From Evernia prunastri (Eukaryota > Ascomycota > Lecanoromycetes > Lecanorales > Parmeliaceae): a DNA stretch of 64,000 nucleotides. A program made the translations under genes and the position numbers. The stretch is taken from positions 1 to 64,000 of the forward strand of contig NKYR01000001.1 of assembly GCA_003184365.1 (NCBI GenBank), in the 5' to 3' direction. Positions 23,625 to 35,384 of this stretch are shown in pieces (position 1 is the first letter of the stretch; every line of letters starts with the position of its first letter). The notes beneath the pieces were generated by a model. It ran no database searches. It was not told the origin of the DNA and saw only the letters and a list, made by a program, of their open reading frames with translations.

Positions 23625-24001
23625 GGTGCTGCTGTGGTTCGAAGACTGACTGGATAGCGCTGCGTTATCACGACGTAGCAAGGCGGGTATGAAGGATTGA
23701 GGATGTATGAACTTGATCTGGAAGGTAGAGTATGAAAGACGAGTGGACTTGGTCGACAAGGTAGATTGTGAAGGATGGTTTGAGAGACTCGTGAGGTAGA
23801 CGAGGAAGAGGTTGATAGTACAATGAACTTCGAAGTCACAGTAGGTATATATTTATAAGACATATCTGTTATAATAGCGTTGACACTTTTCAGAAGAGCG
23901 ATAAAGAAAAAGTAGCTGCCTCTAGGTGTGTTTACGGAGACAGACAGAGGCTGGTTTTTGGCCGAGTTTGGCTGTGCTACATGGCTGCTTCGGTATGGAT
24001 T

Positions 24002-24066
24002 GTGTCAACATCCGCTGCGTCAACGTTGGTTGTGTCAACTTCAGCTGTGTCAACAGCAGTGTCAAC
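24002..24066. promoter_or_regulatory. GTGTCAAC octamer array upstream of paralogue A
   Basis: The octamer GTGTCAAC occurs at 24002, 24032, 24047 and 24059, with the variant GCGTCAAC at 24017. Spacings are 15, 15, 15 and 12 bp, about 380-440 bp upstream of the start codon of the minus-strand gene. The same octamer clusters upstream of paralogue B. A transcription-factor site array is a reasonable inference. It could also be a minisatellite. Confidence 0.6.
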
Positions 24067-25500
24067 ACTATCCGTATCGATGAGTACGCATCTTGAGGTG
24101 TTACATGCCTAGACACCAATCCAAAGACTCTTCTTTGCTGCATGCTAGCAGAGCAGCGTTGAATCTGTGGATCTCCTGCAAGTTTTATAGATCATGCTGA
24201 CTTGACATACAGAAAGTCCTGTATATTCAACTACATGGCGATCAGCCCTCCTCTTGGCCAAAAAGTAGTGGCAGATAGAAGCTCGCCCATGACGAGAATG
24301 AAGTGCTTTTCGCCATTGTCACGACGGGGGTCCGTGTCTGTTTTGAGTGTGTCGAGATGTCCGGATTAACCTCAGAGCGTCAGGAATGTTCGCTGGTGAT
24401 ATTTAGTTTTCATTAGGTCCGGTTCCTAATGGCGCTGGTATAATGGTGTAGTGGGCTTCTTATCTTCTAGCGAAAGCGAGGGTGAGTGAAAGGGGACGTT
24501 GGAGGGAAAAGAGGATGCTATGGTTGGTGAGTATCGTGTAGCTAAGAGGTATATATCAAGACATCGTGCAGCGCGACTGCGTCGACCAGTTCGAATGAAA
24601 CACCTGGTGGGGTGCCAAGGTAGCAAAAGTAAGTGTACGGGTATACTTTTCCTTTGATCTGCACTCGGATACTGCTACTTCGACACAAAGAGATCTCACA
24701 TTGACAGCATGATCTGCGGCCTTCTCCCCCAACAGAACACAATGACTAAATGTAGCGCGCTTATTACAAAACAATCGAGTACTTATCGAAACTAGTGGGA
24801 TTGTCTTCATATCTGTTTTAACCGTATGGGATCACGGTCGGACGTAGCTTGAGGCATCACAGAGAGGCTTGAACGTCGATTCTAGAGGACCTCGGGGAAG
24901 GGGTATGGAGTAGGATTACCGATAACGAACAATGATGATATGTATTAACGTGCACTCGAGGTACGTAGTCTTTGCAAACCGGGTCCCCGTTAACTTACGA
25001 GGGCTCATAATGGGGCACAGCAGTGGCGATAGAAAGTGCCTTCGTCTCTTAGCTGATGGGGACAAAGAGTGGCTAGCTACATGAATGCAATCATGAACCG
25101 CAATGCTAGAATATGCATGGAAAGTACTAGGCAATTTGGTCCTTGTTCTAGAAAAGATGCAATGGTGTGATTATGACTTGCTCCTCCCTGACAAAAATAC
25201 CATGTTATCATGTTGACTGATAAGACAGAAATCCCACCCTAGTTATAGAGAATATGAGCTCCAGCTCCCCGTCCCAGATAATGGTTCCCTCGAAAGACTA
25301 CCCGAAGCCCACCGACAAGCGCTCAAAACCCAGTAGAGCCACGTTCGAAGTCCTCCTCTTTTATAACATGACACAAAGAAAGACCGATGACCCAAAAAGA
25401 TCCCCTGACATCCCACCCACATCCTCGAAATTCCGCTCCGAGTCCAACAAAAAGCTTCTTCGATCCACCCGTCTCTTCCCGCAAGACAGCGAACCCCCGC
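24067..25500. other. Spacer between the tandem paralogues
   Basis: About 1.4 kb without a credible gene. It should hold the distal promoter of paralogue A and the terminator of paralogue B. Minus-strand ORFs of 60-85 codons here lack motifs. The right end (25250-25500) is open on the plus strand, but only as a by-product of the neighbouring coding region. Confidence 0.4.
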
Positions 25501-28500
25501 TCACAGCTCTTCCTCCGGCTCCTCTTCGGTCCAAGAACTCCAGCGCTTCCCCTGGTTTTGGCCGTGCGCTGGCCCCGCGTTGCCGTTTACAAAAGGCACC
25601 TGTTGCCTAGCTTGAGCTGGGGCAGGAGCTTGTTGTGGATACAGGCTTTGCCCGTACGCCACTTGCGGCGCTTCGACGTTGTATATACTGCCCTGGTTTA
25701 TGAAGGGCTGGCCATGCGTCCAGTGCGCATTCTCCACTTGGGGTGTCCCGTTATTGTATATGTTGCCCTCGTTTGTTGAGAGCTGTCCGCCTGTGGAGTT
25801 CTCTCCCTCCGCTCCAGGGACGTTTTCATAACTTGAGCTCGGCTGGAAAGGGTATTGCTGTGGCGGGAACTGATACGCGCTCAGCGGTATCGGCTCCCAC
25901 TGCTTTTCGAACATCGAAAAGGAATCCGGTGGCAGGAACGGTCCCTCTTCATCCGCAAAGAAATCCGCGTCGAACGGCGTGTTTCCATATTGTTGTTCTT
26001 GGGGCATGAACGGACCCTCCGCATCCACAGGGAAATTAGCTGTCGGATGAGGGAGTGGTCTTGGGGCACCTCCTGATCCATAGCGCTGTTGTTTGGGAGC
26101 CTTTCCGCTCGGTCGGCGGCGCTGAGGCTGTGGCTCGGGCTCGGGCTCAGGCGCCGGGCCACGAGCTCCGTGCCTCCGACGCTTGTTTGGTGCGTCTTCA
26201 TCTGCTGCTGGATTCCTTCGGGCGCCAGATTGCCCTTGCTGAGTCCCGTCTGGGAACGTGGAATTGCCATGCTCCCTCCTCTGCCTTGGGGTCATAGGGG
26301 CTGGCCTCCCGGTTCCCAATGCGTCCCCAGAATCTGCGTCTTGTCGTCGACGCTTCTCTGGAACCTGTTTGGGCACTTGGTACGCTTTGCGACCGCCTGC
26401 ACCTAAAGTGTTCTCGTTGTGCTCCGGAGCGCCATACAACCCCTGAAAAGGCTCCTGTCGAGCAGGTGTGCCATACCCATAGTTGTTGGCGTAACCCGAC
26501 GACGAAAAGGGGCGAGGCGTATTGGACATGCCTCCGTTCTGGACCGTGGGATGACCGATGAATCCGTCACCCCAGCCATGTACGGATGTCTGTTGTTGAA
26601 TTTCATTCAACAAGTTCGCGTTGTTCCTCCCATTAACGTAATTAGCGTACCCTGGGCCATACGCGTTGCTTCCCCGCAGTTCATACCTGGGGACGCGTCG
26701 CCTCGCGCCTAAGTCCTGCTCCCTGTTCCACTGATTTGACCCATGCTGCATCCCTGAGTTGCCGTTGAACTCGTATGGGTTCTGACTTGGCTGAGACTGA
26801 TTATATGTCTCCTCCGGCAGGTTGAGACCAGGAGCGAGCTCATTGCCGATATCTGGGTAAAGGGGATTTTGCCCCCCGAACAGGTAGCCGTTGTACCTTG
26901 GAGCCTGTGGCTGCTGGTACGTATCGTTGAGGTTTGGGTTTTGGTGTGGCGTCGGAACCGCACCAAAAGTGCCGTAGCGCTGGGACCTGGACGAGGGGGC
27001 CTTCTTTCCGCGACCCCGGCTCGGATTCCCTCCAGAGCGACTGGGAACGTACTCTGGTCCCCTGTTGACCCGCCTCGGTGAGGGGGGATCGTAGTCATCG
27101 ACATCCTCCTCCTGATCCGGGAGAGGACGCTGTGGACCATCACCTCGTCGCATGGCTTCCTGCTTCTTCCTGCCATTCTCAATGCTCTTCAGCGTCTTCT
27201 CGTACTCCACCTTCCGCTTGTCCTCATTGAGGGCTCGTTTTCCGGCCCTGTTGCCAAATCGGGCTTTGTTCCCTAGCCGCACCTGCTTCACCTCCCATGG
27301 CTCCAGGTCTCTCCCGAAGCCTCTGAGGCTGTTGCCGTTCGCAACAGGGTTGAAGCCGTGGTGGCGGTAGAAGTTCTTGAGACCTTCCCGGATGACTTTG
27401 CTGCCTTGACGGTCACCGCCCGCGATCGTGCCTTTCCTCTCTCGGAACCGAGTCATCGGCATGTTGATCCGGGTATTCTTGCTCCGGATCTCCACAATGA
27501 TCCTCTTGCCATTCTTGTCTTTGGCCTTCTCCCACCTCGGCATCCGAGCCCACACTGAACAAAAGTCAGCAAAGTACCGATTAGAATCGTCTCCGGAGGT
27601 ACTTACAGTCTACGTGCTTGCAGCCAGGTCGCAGGGCCATCTCCTGCAACTTCGAACCGTCTGTCCGTGTTGACAGCGTCAAGGGTATATAGTCATAATT
27701 CTTGATGGGGTTGTCGTGAGGATCCAAGAGGATCCTGCCCCCCTCATACATGAATCCTGGATGCTTTGTCCTAGGTTTCGGCTTTTCCTTTTTCAGAGGT
27801 TTGCCGTTGGCGTCTTTCTTGGGTTTGTATTTCCTCCATTGGAAGAGCTCGTCTGCACAGTCTTCGCGGTTAGGAGTTCTATACTGATGTGGCTTGAAAA
27901 AAGCCGTTTCCCCATGGGGGAGCCCATCGGTTTTATCGGGGTGTACTATCACAATCAGTGGTGCTCTGACACAAGGTACTACTAGGGTGACTTACTATAT
28001 TTGTCACCGGGGTATTCTGCTTGCGCCCGTGCGATCAAACTTGCCCTCATATCGTGATGGGATGCCGATGGCTCTGCATTTTGTTAGAATGGGTGATTCA
28101 AATTGGACTAGAGAGTTTGCAACTTACGCCATCTGGAATTTCGTGGGTTAAACCACACTTCCTGCCCATTTCTTCTGCCCGTTCGACCCCTGCCTCGTCG
28201 GGGGGGATTCTGCACTATCAATGGGTCATTGTCATCGTACGTCTGGACAACGACCTCATCTGGCTCCTCGTACTCCTCGTCCTCCTCGTCCTCCTCGTCC
28301 TCTTCGTCCGATTCCTCGGCCTCTGCATCATCCCCGATTGCAAAACTCTGTTCCCGAAGAGGATGTGCAGCTGCATATATATTACCGGAAGCCCTCCGTG
28401 TATTGCTGCGACTTGGATACGGAATGGAGTTATCGAACCCATTCGGTGAAGCGGACCTTGGAGTGCCGTGTGCTTCCCCCACAGCTGGTGTGTTGACGGG

Positions 28501-29070
28501 TGACCACTGCTGACTGCTGACTGGATGCTGGATGGCATTAAAAGAGTCGTCAACGTTTCCTTGTGCAAAAGGCTCATTGTCAAAAGGGTTAGAAATATTG
28601 GAAGAGTCCCCATTTGCAATTAGTCTCTCAATGTTGTTCCAGTCTTCATCATTGAAGTCTAATTGCAATTCTGGCTGACCACTGTTCTGAAAGTTCGAAA
28701 GTTCTTCATGGTCCTTCCAATCTTGGGTTTCGTTAGAGGCGGTTCCATCTCCCTCATTTGGCAGACCGTTCAATGCTTCTCCGTAGCCAGTGTCAGACAC
28801 CGCTTGGCTATGGGCATCGTGGGGAGAGCCAGTCTGAGGCGACGACACCGGGACATTTAGCGTCTTCTCTTCTGAAGTCTCCTCAGTATCTGAATTTCTG
28901 AACCGAGATAAGTCCAAATTTTCTAGGTACTCTTGGGCTTCGACATTGTGGTTGGCGCCAAGAGGAACGTCGGCGTCGAAGTCGTCGTTCTTAAGGGAAT
29001 CCAAAGACTCGTCACCGAAGGGGGTGCCATCCTGGTCTGCGAAGTTGCTTGGGGCGTGTTGCTCCGACAT
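25501..29070 (-). CDS. Large disordered nuclear-type protein, tandem paralogue B
   Basis: Exons 29070-28128, 28073-27996, 27945-27607 and 27554-25501 splice in phase to 1,137 residues. The architecture matches paralogue A. An acidic N-terminus ends in a Glu/Asp run (DEEDEEDEEDEEYEE). GRGRTGRRNGQEVWFNP follows, then HHDMRASLIARAQAEYP, HPDKTDGLPHGETAFF, WARMPRW, RFRERKGTIAG and RGFGRDLEPWEV. The long tail is rich in Asn, Gln, Gly, Tyr and Pro, with QRYGTFG and QRYGSGG and an acidic end (TEEEPEEEL). Introns 1 and 2 sit at the same positions and phases as in A, and exon 2 is 78 nt in both. Intron 3 is unique to B. Basic NLS-like stretches suggest a nuclear protein. No enzymatic domain was recognised. 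Confidence 0.85.
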
Positions 29071-29718
29071 CTTGGCTGGTAGTCCTACTAATGTTCTGGG
29101 CTTTTGAACACTACTTAGGGTCAGTTGTGTGTCTGTCTAAGAAAGCTGCTGGTGAACGCTTCCATTCAGAAGCCTTGAAAGTATTGGCAGATGTTGTAAG
29201 GAAGTACAAGAGTTAAAATAGGTTTTACATACCTCTGCTATGACTCGAAGATCGGTGTTCAAGGTGTCTCGAAGTCTACGATACCTGCAGGTGCTTCTAT
29301 CAGTATGATGCAAGGTTTTTGAATGTATCTGTTGGTATGCAGTGTGGTGGTCAAAGATGTCTAAGGTGTCTGACACGGGCTCTGTGGTATGAGAAGAGAA
29401 TCTTGGAAACAGAGATGTTCGAAGTGTATGATGAGTGTTTGCTAATAGAAGAAGAGAAAGTAAGAAAGGAGGTCTGGTTTTATGGGAGTCGATCTGGAAA
29501 CCATGTGTCAAGCAAGAATGACACATGAGGAGCGTACACCCAAGTTTTGCGGTGTTTTCGGAGTTGTTGTGTTGGAGGACGAAGTGTCAAATGCGATTTG
29601 TCCCTTTTCGGAAAACCGCGAGCGTAAAGGGGTAACAGCGAGATCTCTTACCTTGGAGAGCAGTGACCACACAGTACTGTCGTCGAGGCCATCAGCATGC
29701 ACAGGAAGACTGTAGAAC
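29071..29718. other. Leader and promoter region of paralogue B
   Basis: No other gene is supported. A plausible 5' leader intron may exist but could not be fixed. Distal to this lies the octamer cluster listed separately. Confidence 0.35.
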
Positions 29719-29908
29719 ATGTCAACCAAGTCTACATCAGAGGGGCACGCTCACAGCATTACCTTTCTCCAGTGTCAACAAAGGGCTTGGCACCGGCGTA
29801 GTCTCGCTTCCTGGTGCCAAAACCGCTTCCATATTGTTGCCTCCGGCTAGCGGCCGCTGGTGATTGGTTTAAAGTGCTGTGTCAACTGCTTCAGTATGTT
29901 GTGTCAAC
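29719..29908. promoter_or_regulatory. GTGTCAAC octamer cluster upstream of paralogue B
   Basis: GTGTCAAC occurs at 29772, 29879 and 29901, with the variant ATGTCAAC at 29719. The last two are part of a 22-bp duplication (GTGTCAACTGCTT). The cluster lies about 650-840 bp upstream of the start codon of paralogue B. The octamer is the one arrayed upstream of paralogue A. Confidence 0.55.
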
Positions 29909-30463
29909 TGCTTGCAGTGAAGGAAGCGCGTCCGCGAGTAAACACGACCGTTACGCCACCAGCGGAGGAAACATCTAGTCGCTCCCGATTTGGTAAGCTA
30001 ACGAAAACAGAGGGAAATCAGTCGGTCTGACGTCAGGTTTGGAGTGAAGGGTGGTATGGCCGGTATAAGATCGGTTATATATATTTTTGTATTTCAGAAT
30101 AGGATCTGCTTTCCATGTTGATGGCACCGTCCGTCCGGACCGTCGATACCACGGCTTCATAGAGAAGCAATCATTGTCGTCATATCCAATAGGGCTCAAA
30201 GAGTAAGGTAGTTAGACGATCTAGAGGTAAGCATTGCAAGGAAGAGAGGTAGGACCTGGTCCATGAGCTCAATGCTCATTGCTTCGGCATGACCCAGAGA
30301 CAACTTTCAGACAAGAGTCTTCTGTTGTCTTCAAGGCATGTAACTCACATAGTCTGAAGCTTGTACGCCTAGGAATGGTTGGACTCTTATCGTATGGGCG
30401 TTTTGTATGTAGAGCTGACATCAGCGCTGCTTTGTCCGGGTCTGTCTGTCAGACTGCTGTAAT
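29909..30463. other. Spacer, nothing recognised
   Basis: Short ORFs without motifs. The right part should carry the 3' UTR of the small minus-strand gene that follows. Confidence 0.35.
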
Positions 30464-31090
30464 CTACACACCATCCACCTGCCGATCAGTCAAATCGAGT
30501 CTTAAGGCATAAGAATGTCACTCACGGAACGCATGTCTGTCTCCACCGCTCCGACTAGCCCTTCCTTCGATGTTGGACGTCCCAGATTGTCTACCATGTG
30601 CTGAATAACCGCCTGGGTTTTTCGATCATGGAACAAGGGATCCTTTGTTCCCCGATATTTGAAGTCCTGGATGTCTTCCACGCGTTTGATAGCCGCCAGT
30701 ATCATTCGGTCATCGGACAGAGGAACTCTTTGTTCCGCCTTGATCGACCACTTGGCCATCGAGTAGTTGGTAAGAAGGTCGGGAAGACCACGACAAGTCC
30801 AATAATAATTTCCACACCACGTTTCAGACTCATTGGGATGACGACGGACTTTCAAGGTCTGAGATCTGGCGTTAAAGATTCGAGAAATTTCTTATGATGA
30901 ACTGGTTACCGGCATTCTTCTGAGGATTTCTTTTACTTGCGTAGCTATTGGCGATATGAAAAAGCCATCGCCACATCGAAGGAGTAACGTTGAAATTATG
31001 AAGACGTCTAGAATCCGCGGCAGGAGAGCCTGGACACTCGGTCGGCCCAGTGGGTGAATGTACCAGACCAGACCAGAAACGCTTCACCAT
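30464..31090 (-). CDS. Small three-exon gene of unknown function
   Basis: Exons 31090-30937, 30890-30526 and 30478-30464 splice in phase to 177 residues. The introns are 46 and 47 nt, and the second carries a good TTGACTGAT branch site. The protein starts MVKRFWSGLVHS, contains FNVTPSMWRWLFHIAN and CGNYYWTCRGLPDLL, and continues with a charged helical stretch (MILAAIKRVEDIQDFKY). There is no signal peptide or membrane segment. The last exon is only five codons (VDGV and stop), which is unusual. Consistent phase across both junctions and a compositionally normal product are the grounds for calling it. The family is not recognised. Confidence 0.55.
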
Positions 31091-33133
31091 TTGCCACGTG
31101 GAAGTTCATTGTTTCACGTCCGGCACGCTTCATTCTTGCTCTGCGCCCAAGAAACGATCTTGAACGCAGGCGATCGTTGCGCCATAGTGGACTGATAAAT
31201 GTAGATGCTTTAGGTGGTGCCGGCGCTGCTTGCTCCGTGATTATTGCTCGGGTTTGTCAGACGTTCTCCATCCTTCATAGTCAAGGGTATTTGAGCTTCA
31301 GATACCCGGAAGATCAGACGGTTTGAACCCCCACACCTGAGTCAAGGTGAATATATTCAGTATCCTGAGGCTGGATGACGGCTGTCAGATCTAATGCGGC
31401 GACGATGCAGAGAGTCGATCCCACAGTACTGCATAGCGAAGAAAAAGATGTTTCTGTAAGGTAGGAATAGATATAAATACCATGATAATGCGCGATGGGT
31501 GTTGTAAGAAGGCGATGCGACTTGAAGAAGCTTCGAAAGAAAAACTAACGCAAGATGATTGTATCTTGAGAAGTTGGCAAGTCTTATAGAAGTCGATGCA
31601 TGCAATAGACGCTCCTTTTTATAACCAACTGAGTCTCTAAGCGAGTGGTAGAATAAACTGTGAGAGATCGGTAAACCTGGTGTTCGACTTGGTGTGGTGG
31701 AGTAGGTACAGTATTAATGAGGACCATTTCATTCCAACACTATCTTCCTTTATTTACCTTGCCATATTGTGACTTCTAATTGAAGCAGTTAATCTGTCTG
31801 TACCCCTTGATCTAATCACACAAAGCTTACCTGCAACAAAGTGACTATCATGCGCCTTCTGTCAGGCAATTGGTTATTTATCACCCTCACCAGGTGCTGA
31901 TAGGCGTGTCTTGCAAACTTATTTCGCACTCTGCTGTGCCGCATACCGCGATTTGACTGACACAAGGGACGTTTGATGCCGATTTGATTGCCTCTGAGGG
32001 TGTCTGCTGTTAGGCTTCGCTATTTGATTCCCCACCTTTGTGGACACTAGTATCCTTCATTTCGGTATCTGTACGTTCTGAGCTTAGAGAAAAAGAAGCC
32101 AGAGGGTTTAAGTCTAGAGAAGTTTTACTACAGTGCATGTGTCCCAAATCTCAACAGTCGTAGAGCGTCAAGTGAATCTTCTCCGGTTTCTTTACGTTTC
32201 ACTTAGATCAAGCAATTGCACCAAACTATGTAGCTTTACTTTCCCAATCAATTTCCTTGGTCACATGCAAAACCCACCAAGCATCGCTTAGCGTGAGAGG
32301 ACATCATGCTCGGTGCGCCAAAGAACATTGATACTGCGATCCTTGCCCTTGCATTCAACGCCTCCTCTCAGAAGTGAGAATGGAATGTAGTAGATCGAAA
32401 AAGGCCTTCCAGAGGTACTCGGTGAAGGGGAAACTCCCAGTATTCAGCGACAGCTTCACCCTTGCCCTCTAAATCCTAGCCTTTCCCACTCGGTCCAGGA
32501 AAGGCCTTGTAAGATTGGTGTTTAGACGCTCTATCACTGATACTTTGTTATCTATCTCACCAATTGCAAAGAAGTTATGCGATCACCTTCCGCATAGGTA
32601 GTTGTTCTCTAGGTAGTCCTATTCTTATTTCTGTATATTAACTGGAGGATCTGCGTTCATTGGATTTACAACTCACAGCTCTTCGTAGGGGCTCGAGCTT
32701 GTGTTTGTAGAACTGAATAATTTTCAGCGGCTAGTCTCGTGTTGATATATTGGCCATAAAGATTGGAAATTGGGCTGTTATCGAGCATTCCGGGAGCTAT
32801 AAATGTACCTTAAGTTGAACTCCTCTCTTCGTAAATCTTCACGTTTCTAATCTTCATGAAGGTTCTCGCTCCACAACAAAGCCCTTGCAAACATATTCAA
32901 ATCCCAGCCACTGCAGTGACTGGAACACCAGAAGAGTCTCTGCTGCTCTAATATCAGCCTAATTGCTGCGTTCTAGTGCCCTGAAACAACCAGAAATACC
33001 GCGAACACCGTCCATAACATAGAGGGTCTATTTCACAATACGTGAGTTCCCATTTGTGTATCCAAGGCCGTCGAATCTTTGATCCTGGGATCTTTTGTTT
33101 GCTGACTATTCTTTTAGTGGTGTCACTGGTTAT
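31091..33133. other. Two-kilobase gene-poor spacer
   Basis: No ORF on either strand has motif support. The longest is an 82-codon minus-strand frame at 31605-31357 of doubtful nature. The sequence is AT-rich and no internal direct or inverted repeats were seen by eye. The end next to 33134 is the promoter of the F-box-like gene. Confidence 0.4.
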
Positions 33134-34363
33134 ATGAACCCCATGGACCAAGCTATCTCTCAGGGTCGTCCTCTGAGCGGCATTTATGAGTGAGTCTAGG
33201 AATAACCAGCCTGTGATGCTAACCTTATACTAATGGCTGACTCCTGTTTTCTGTTTAGCCCGTATGGAACTCGACCTTTAAATGCCGCGCAAGACTATAT
33301 CTATCACGAGCAATACGCCGGAGGTCGCATTTCCGATGAGGAACAGGAGGAATGGAACAAGAGCGTGCGAGTAAAGTCGCTATCAAGAGCAGTCATAGAC
33401 TACCGTAGAGGACACTGCCTGGATCCCGTGATTCCAGAATTTATACGTCATGTCTCTGAGCCTGGGTTCGAAGACTGCATTGATGAAGCCCATATTTTCC
33501 ATACGCTGTTTGAGGATCCAAGGGCCCATGCAATGACGGTGGCAGAAAAGATCTGGGCAGAGCAACGTCCTTTTGTGCTGTCTCTGGCTCAAGTCGCTCA
33601 TGGCCTATGGGAGACGATCATGGAAAAACATGACACCATGATATCTACCGAAGATGTGCCCTTCCGGTTCTTAGATCTTCCAGGAGAGCTCCGCAATAGA
33701 GTCTATTTCCACATGCTCAGACCAGTAGTCTGTCTCAAAGACCTTACTGGCTATACCTCGGATTGGTTCAATCCAGCCATCCTTGGTACAAGTCGCCAGG
33801 TCCACTACGAGGCCTCTTCGTTCATCTACAAAAATCAAATCACTGTTCTAGTCGATCCCATGGCGATGGCATGCTGCATCAAAGCACTGCGCAAGATGCC
33901 GGAAAAATCTCGCTTCAGACGCTGCCGGGTTGAAGTTGACCTTTCAGATCCACGTTTGACAATGGGAGCTCCGATCAAGACACTTACACCTCGACGTTCG
34001 ATAACGGGGGTCCGGGTCAAGATCCTGGATTTTGATCCAGAGAGAAGAGTCGCGGAAATAATTAATCTACTTGTGGAAGGTCTAAAAGAGATGAGATTTC
34101 TCGAAGAGCTACGCCTTTCGTGCAAGCGAACCACATTCGTTTTCCGCAAAGTCGATCATTTAGGGTTTGCCATTCTCGTGAAGGCTCCAATTTTCCCAAA
34201 TAGTACAATGGATTGTTTTCGAGCACTCAGAGGCTTGAAGAAGGTTGTGATTGAAGGGGATCTAGGCGACGATTATGTTGCCAGTCTTTTGGAAGACATG
34301 AACAAACCATCAGTCAACTTGAGGACTGCAGGGCCCTTGAACGGTATCGTACAGAAGAGCTAG
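33134..34363 (+). CDS. 2EXR/F-box-like domain protein
   Basis: Exon 1 (33134-33189) encodes MNPMDQAISQGRPLSGIY. A 69-nt intron with a GCTAAC branch site leads to exon 2 (33259-34363), giving 386 residues. Around residue 150 is FRFLDLPGELRNRVYFHML, and AILGTSRQVHYEASSFIYK follows. That is the fungal 2EXR/F-box-like signature: LPxELRxxIY, then a 'R.(I/V)..EA..(I/L)Y' helix. Such proteins are usually taken as substrate adaptors or effectors of unknown target. The rest is a helical/leucine-rich extension (EMRFLEELRLSCKRTTFVF). An upstream exon cannot be excluded, because the frame stays open for a few codons before the ATG next to a TTTTAG. Confidence 0.78.
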
Positions 34364-34999
34364 TGCGGATCGGACTCGTGGGGCAAGGAGGAATATATCC
34401 AAAGCGCTCATGGTCGGTACGGATCTTGATGTCCTTTGGATCCCGCTCATATTTTTGGGATGTGATGTGGGGGACTCTCTTGGATTACAGGAAGTGGAGC
34501 CATTTCTAGCATGAGTACACAAAATCATCTAGTCAAACTGTTTGAATCAGAATGCCAATCAAGGCCTGCATTGCAAGCTGCAAACAACCGTATACTGGAA
34601 AATTATAGACTCCAGTGGTGTTTACATTGTTTGTTGCCTTTCTTTGACACACCAGGCCCGTATGGCTGGATATGGCTATACGGTCATGCCCTCTTCTTAC
34701 ATAGTTTTGAGTCCCTGTACAGCATGCATATCATTAAGATCTTAATTCACCATTATTTCCAACATTAAGTTTAATCAACACCCTCTCTGAATCAAAACGC
34801 ATTCCCCGTCCCTAGTTCGTTCTTTTCTGAAGTCGTATAGCTATAGACTTTGACGGATCACAAACGCAGAATTAGGTAAAGTTTAAGCGAGAAAGTAGAT
34901 ATAGGAAAGTAAGGTTCGCAATGGAAGTCTGGAAGCGACTTTAAGGAAAGAATATCTAAAAGTTTGCCGAAAGTCTCAGCACACTGAATTAGCAGTCTT
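34364..34999. other. Spacer, nothing recognised
   Basis: Overlapping short plus-strand ORFs near 34511-34768 are not supported by motif or composition. Confidence 0.35.
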
Positions 35000-35267
35000 T
35001 CATGGAGTGAGAGCCATATACAGCTTCTCTTGTAGACGCTCGATGCTGATGTCGCTTCCATCACATGTGCCTGGATTTGTTGTCGCGCTCAAGTGGAGAG
35101 CTTCCGCGGCTCTTTCGGCAAAAGCTTTGCTCAAAGCCATGGCGCAGGGCCACAAAACCAAAATGCGCCAATCCAGCAGCCACAAGTCCTATGGCGCTGG
35201 TTTGGATATTAAGTCTTGGAGTATATGAAAGCGGTAAAAGAGGAGGAATGTTTATTGTTGAAGCCAT
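35000..35267 (-). pseudogene. Possible small membrane protein gene with frame break
   Basis: From ATG 35267 the minus strand reads MASTINIPPLLPLSYTPRLN, then a hydrophobic helix (AIGLVAAGLAHFGFVAL). After that the plausible continuation (LSKAFAERAAEALHLS, then ISIERLQEKLYMALTP) is one frame away, and no intron fits between them. Either a base is missing near 35140 or one of the frames is accidental. The family is unknown. Confidence 0.3.
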
Positions 35268-35384
35268 GACAGTTGTGAGGAAGTATCCACTCTCCAGACT
35301 CTTGGCTCCGCTGTCATGAACGTTCGTCTTTCAGCGCCGAGTCGAAAGCATTCATATTTGCTTCATTTTATCGCATTGCTCAAA

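Noticed and set aside
28256..28310. CTCCTC-type microsatellite
   Set aside because: It is the coding sequence of the Glu/Asp run in paralogue B.
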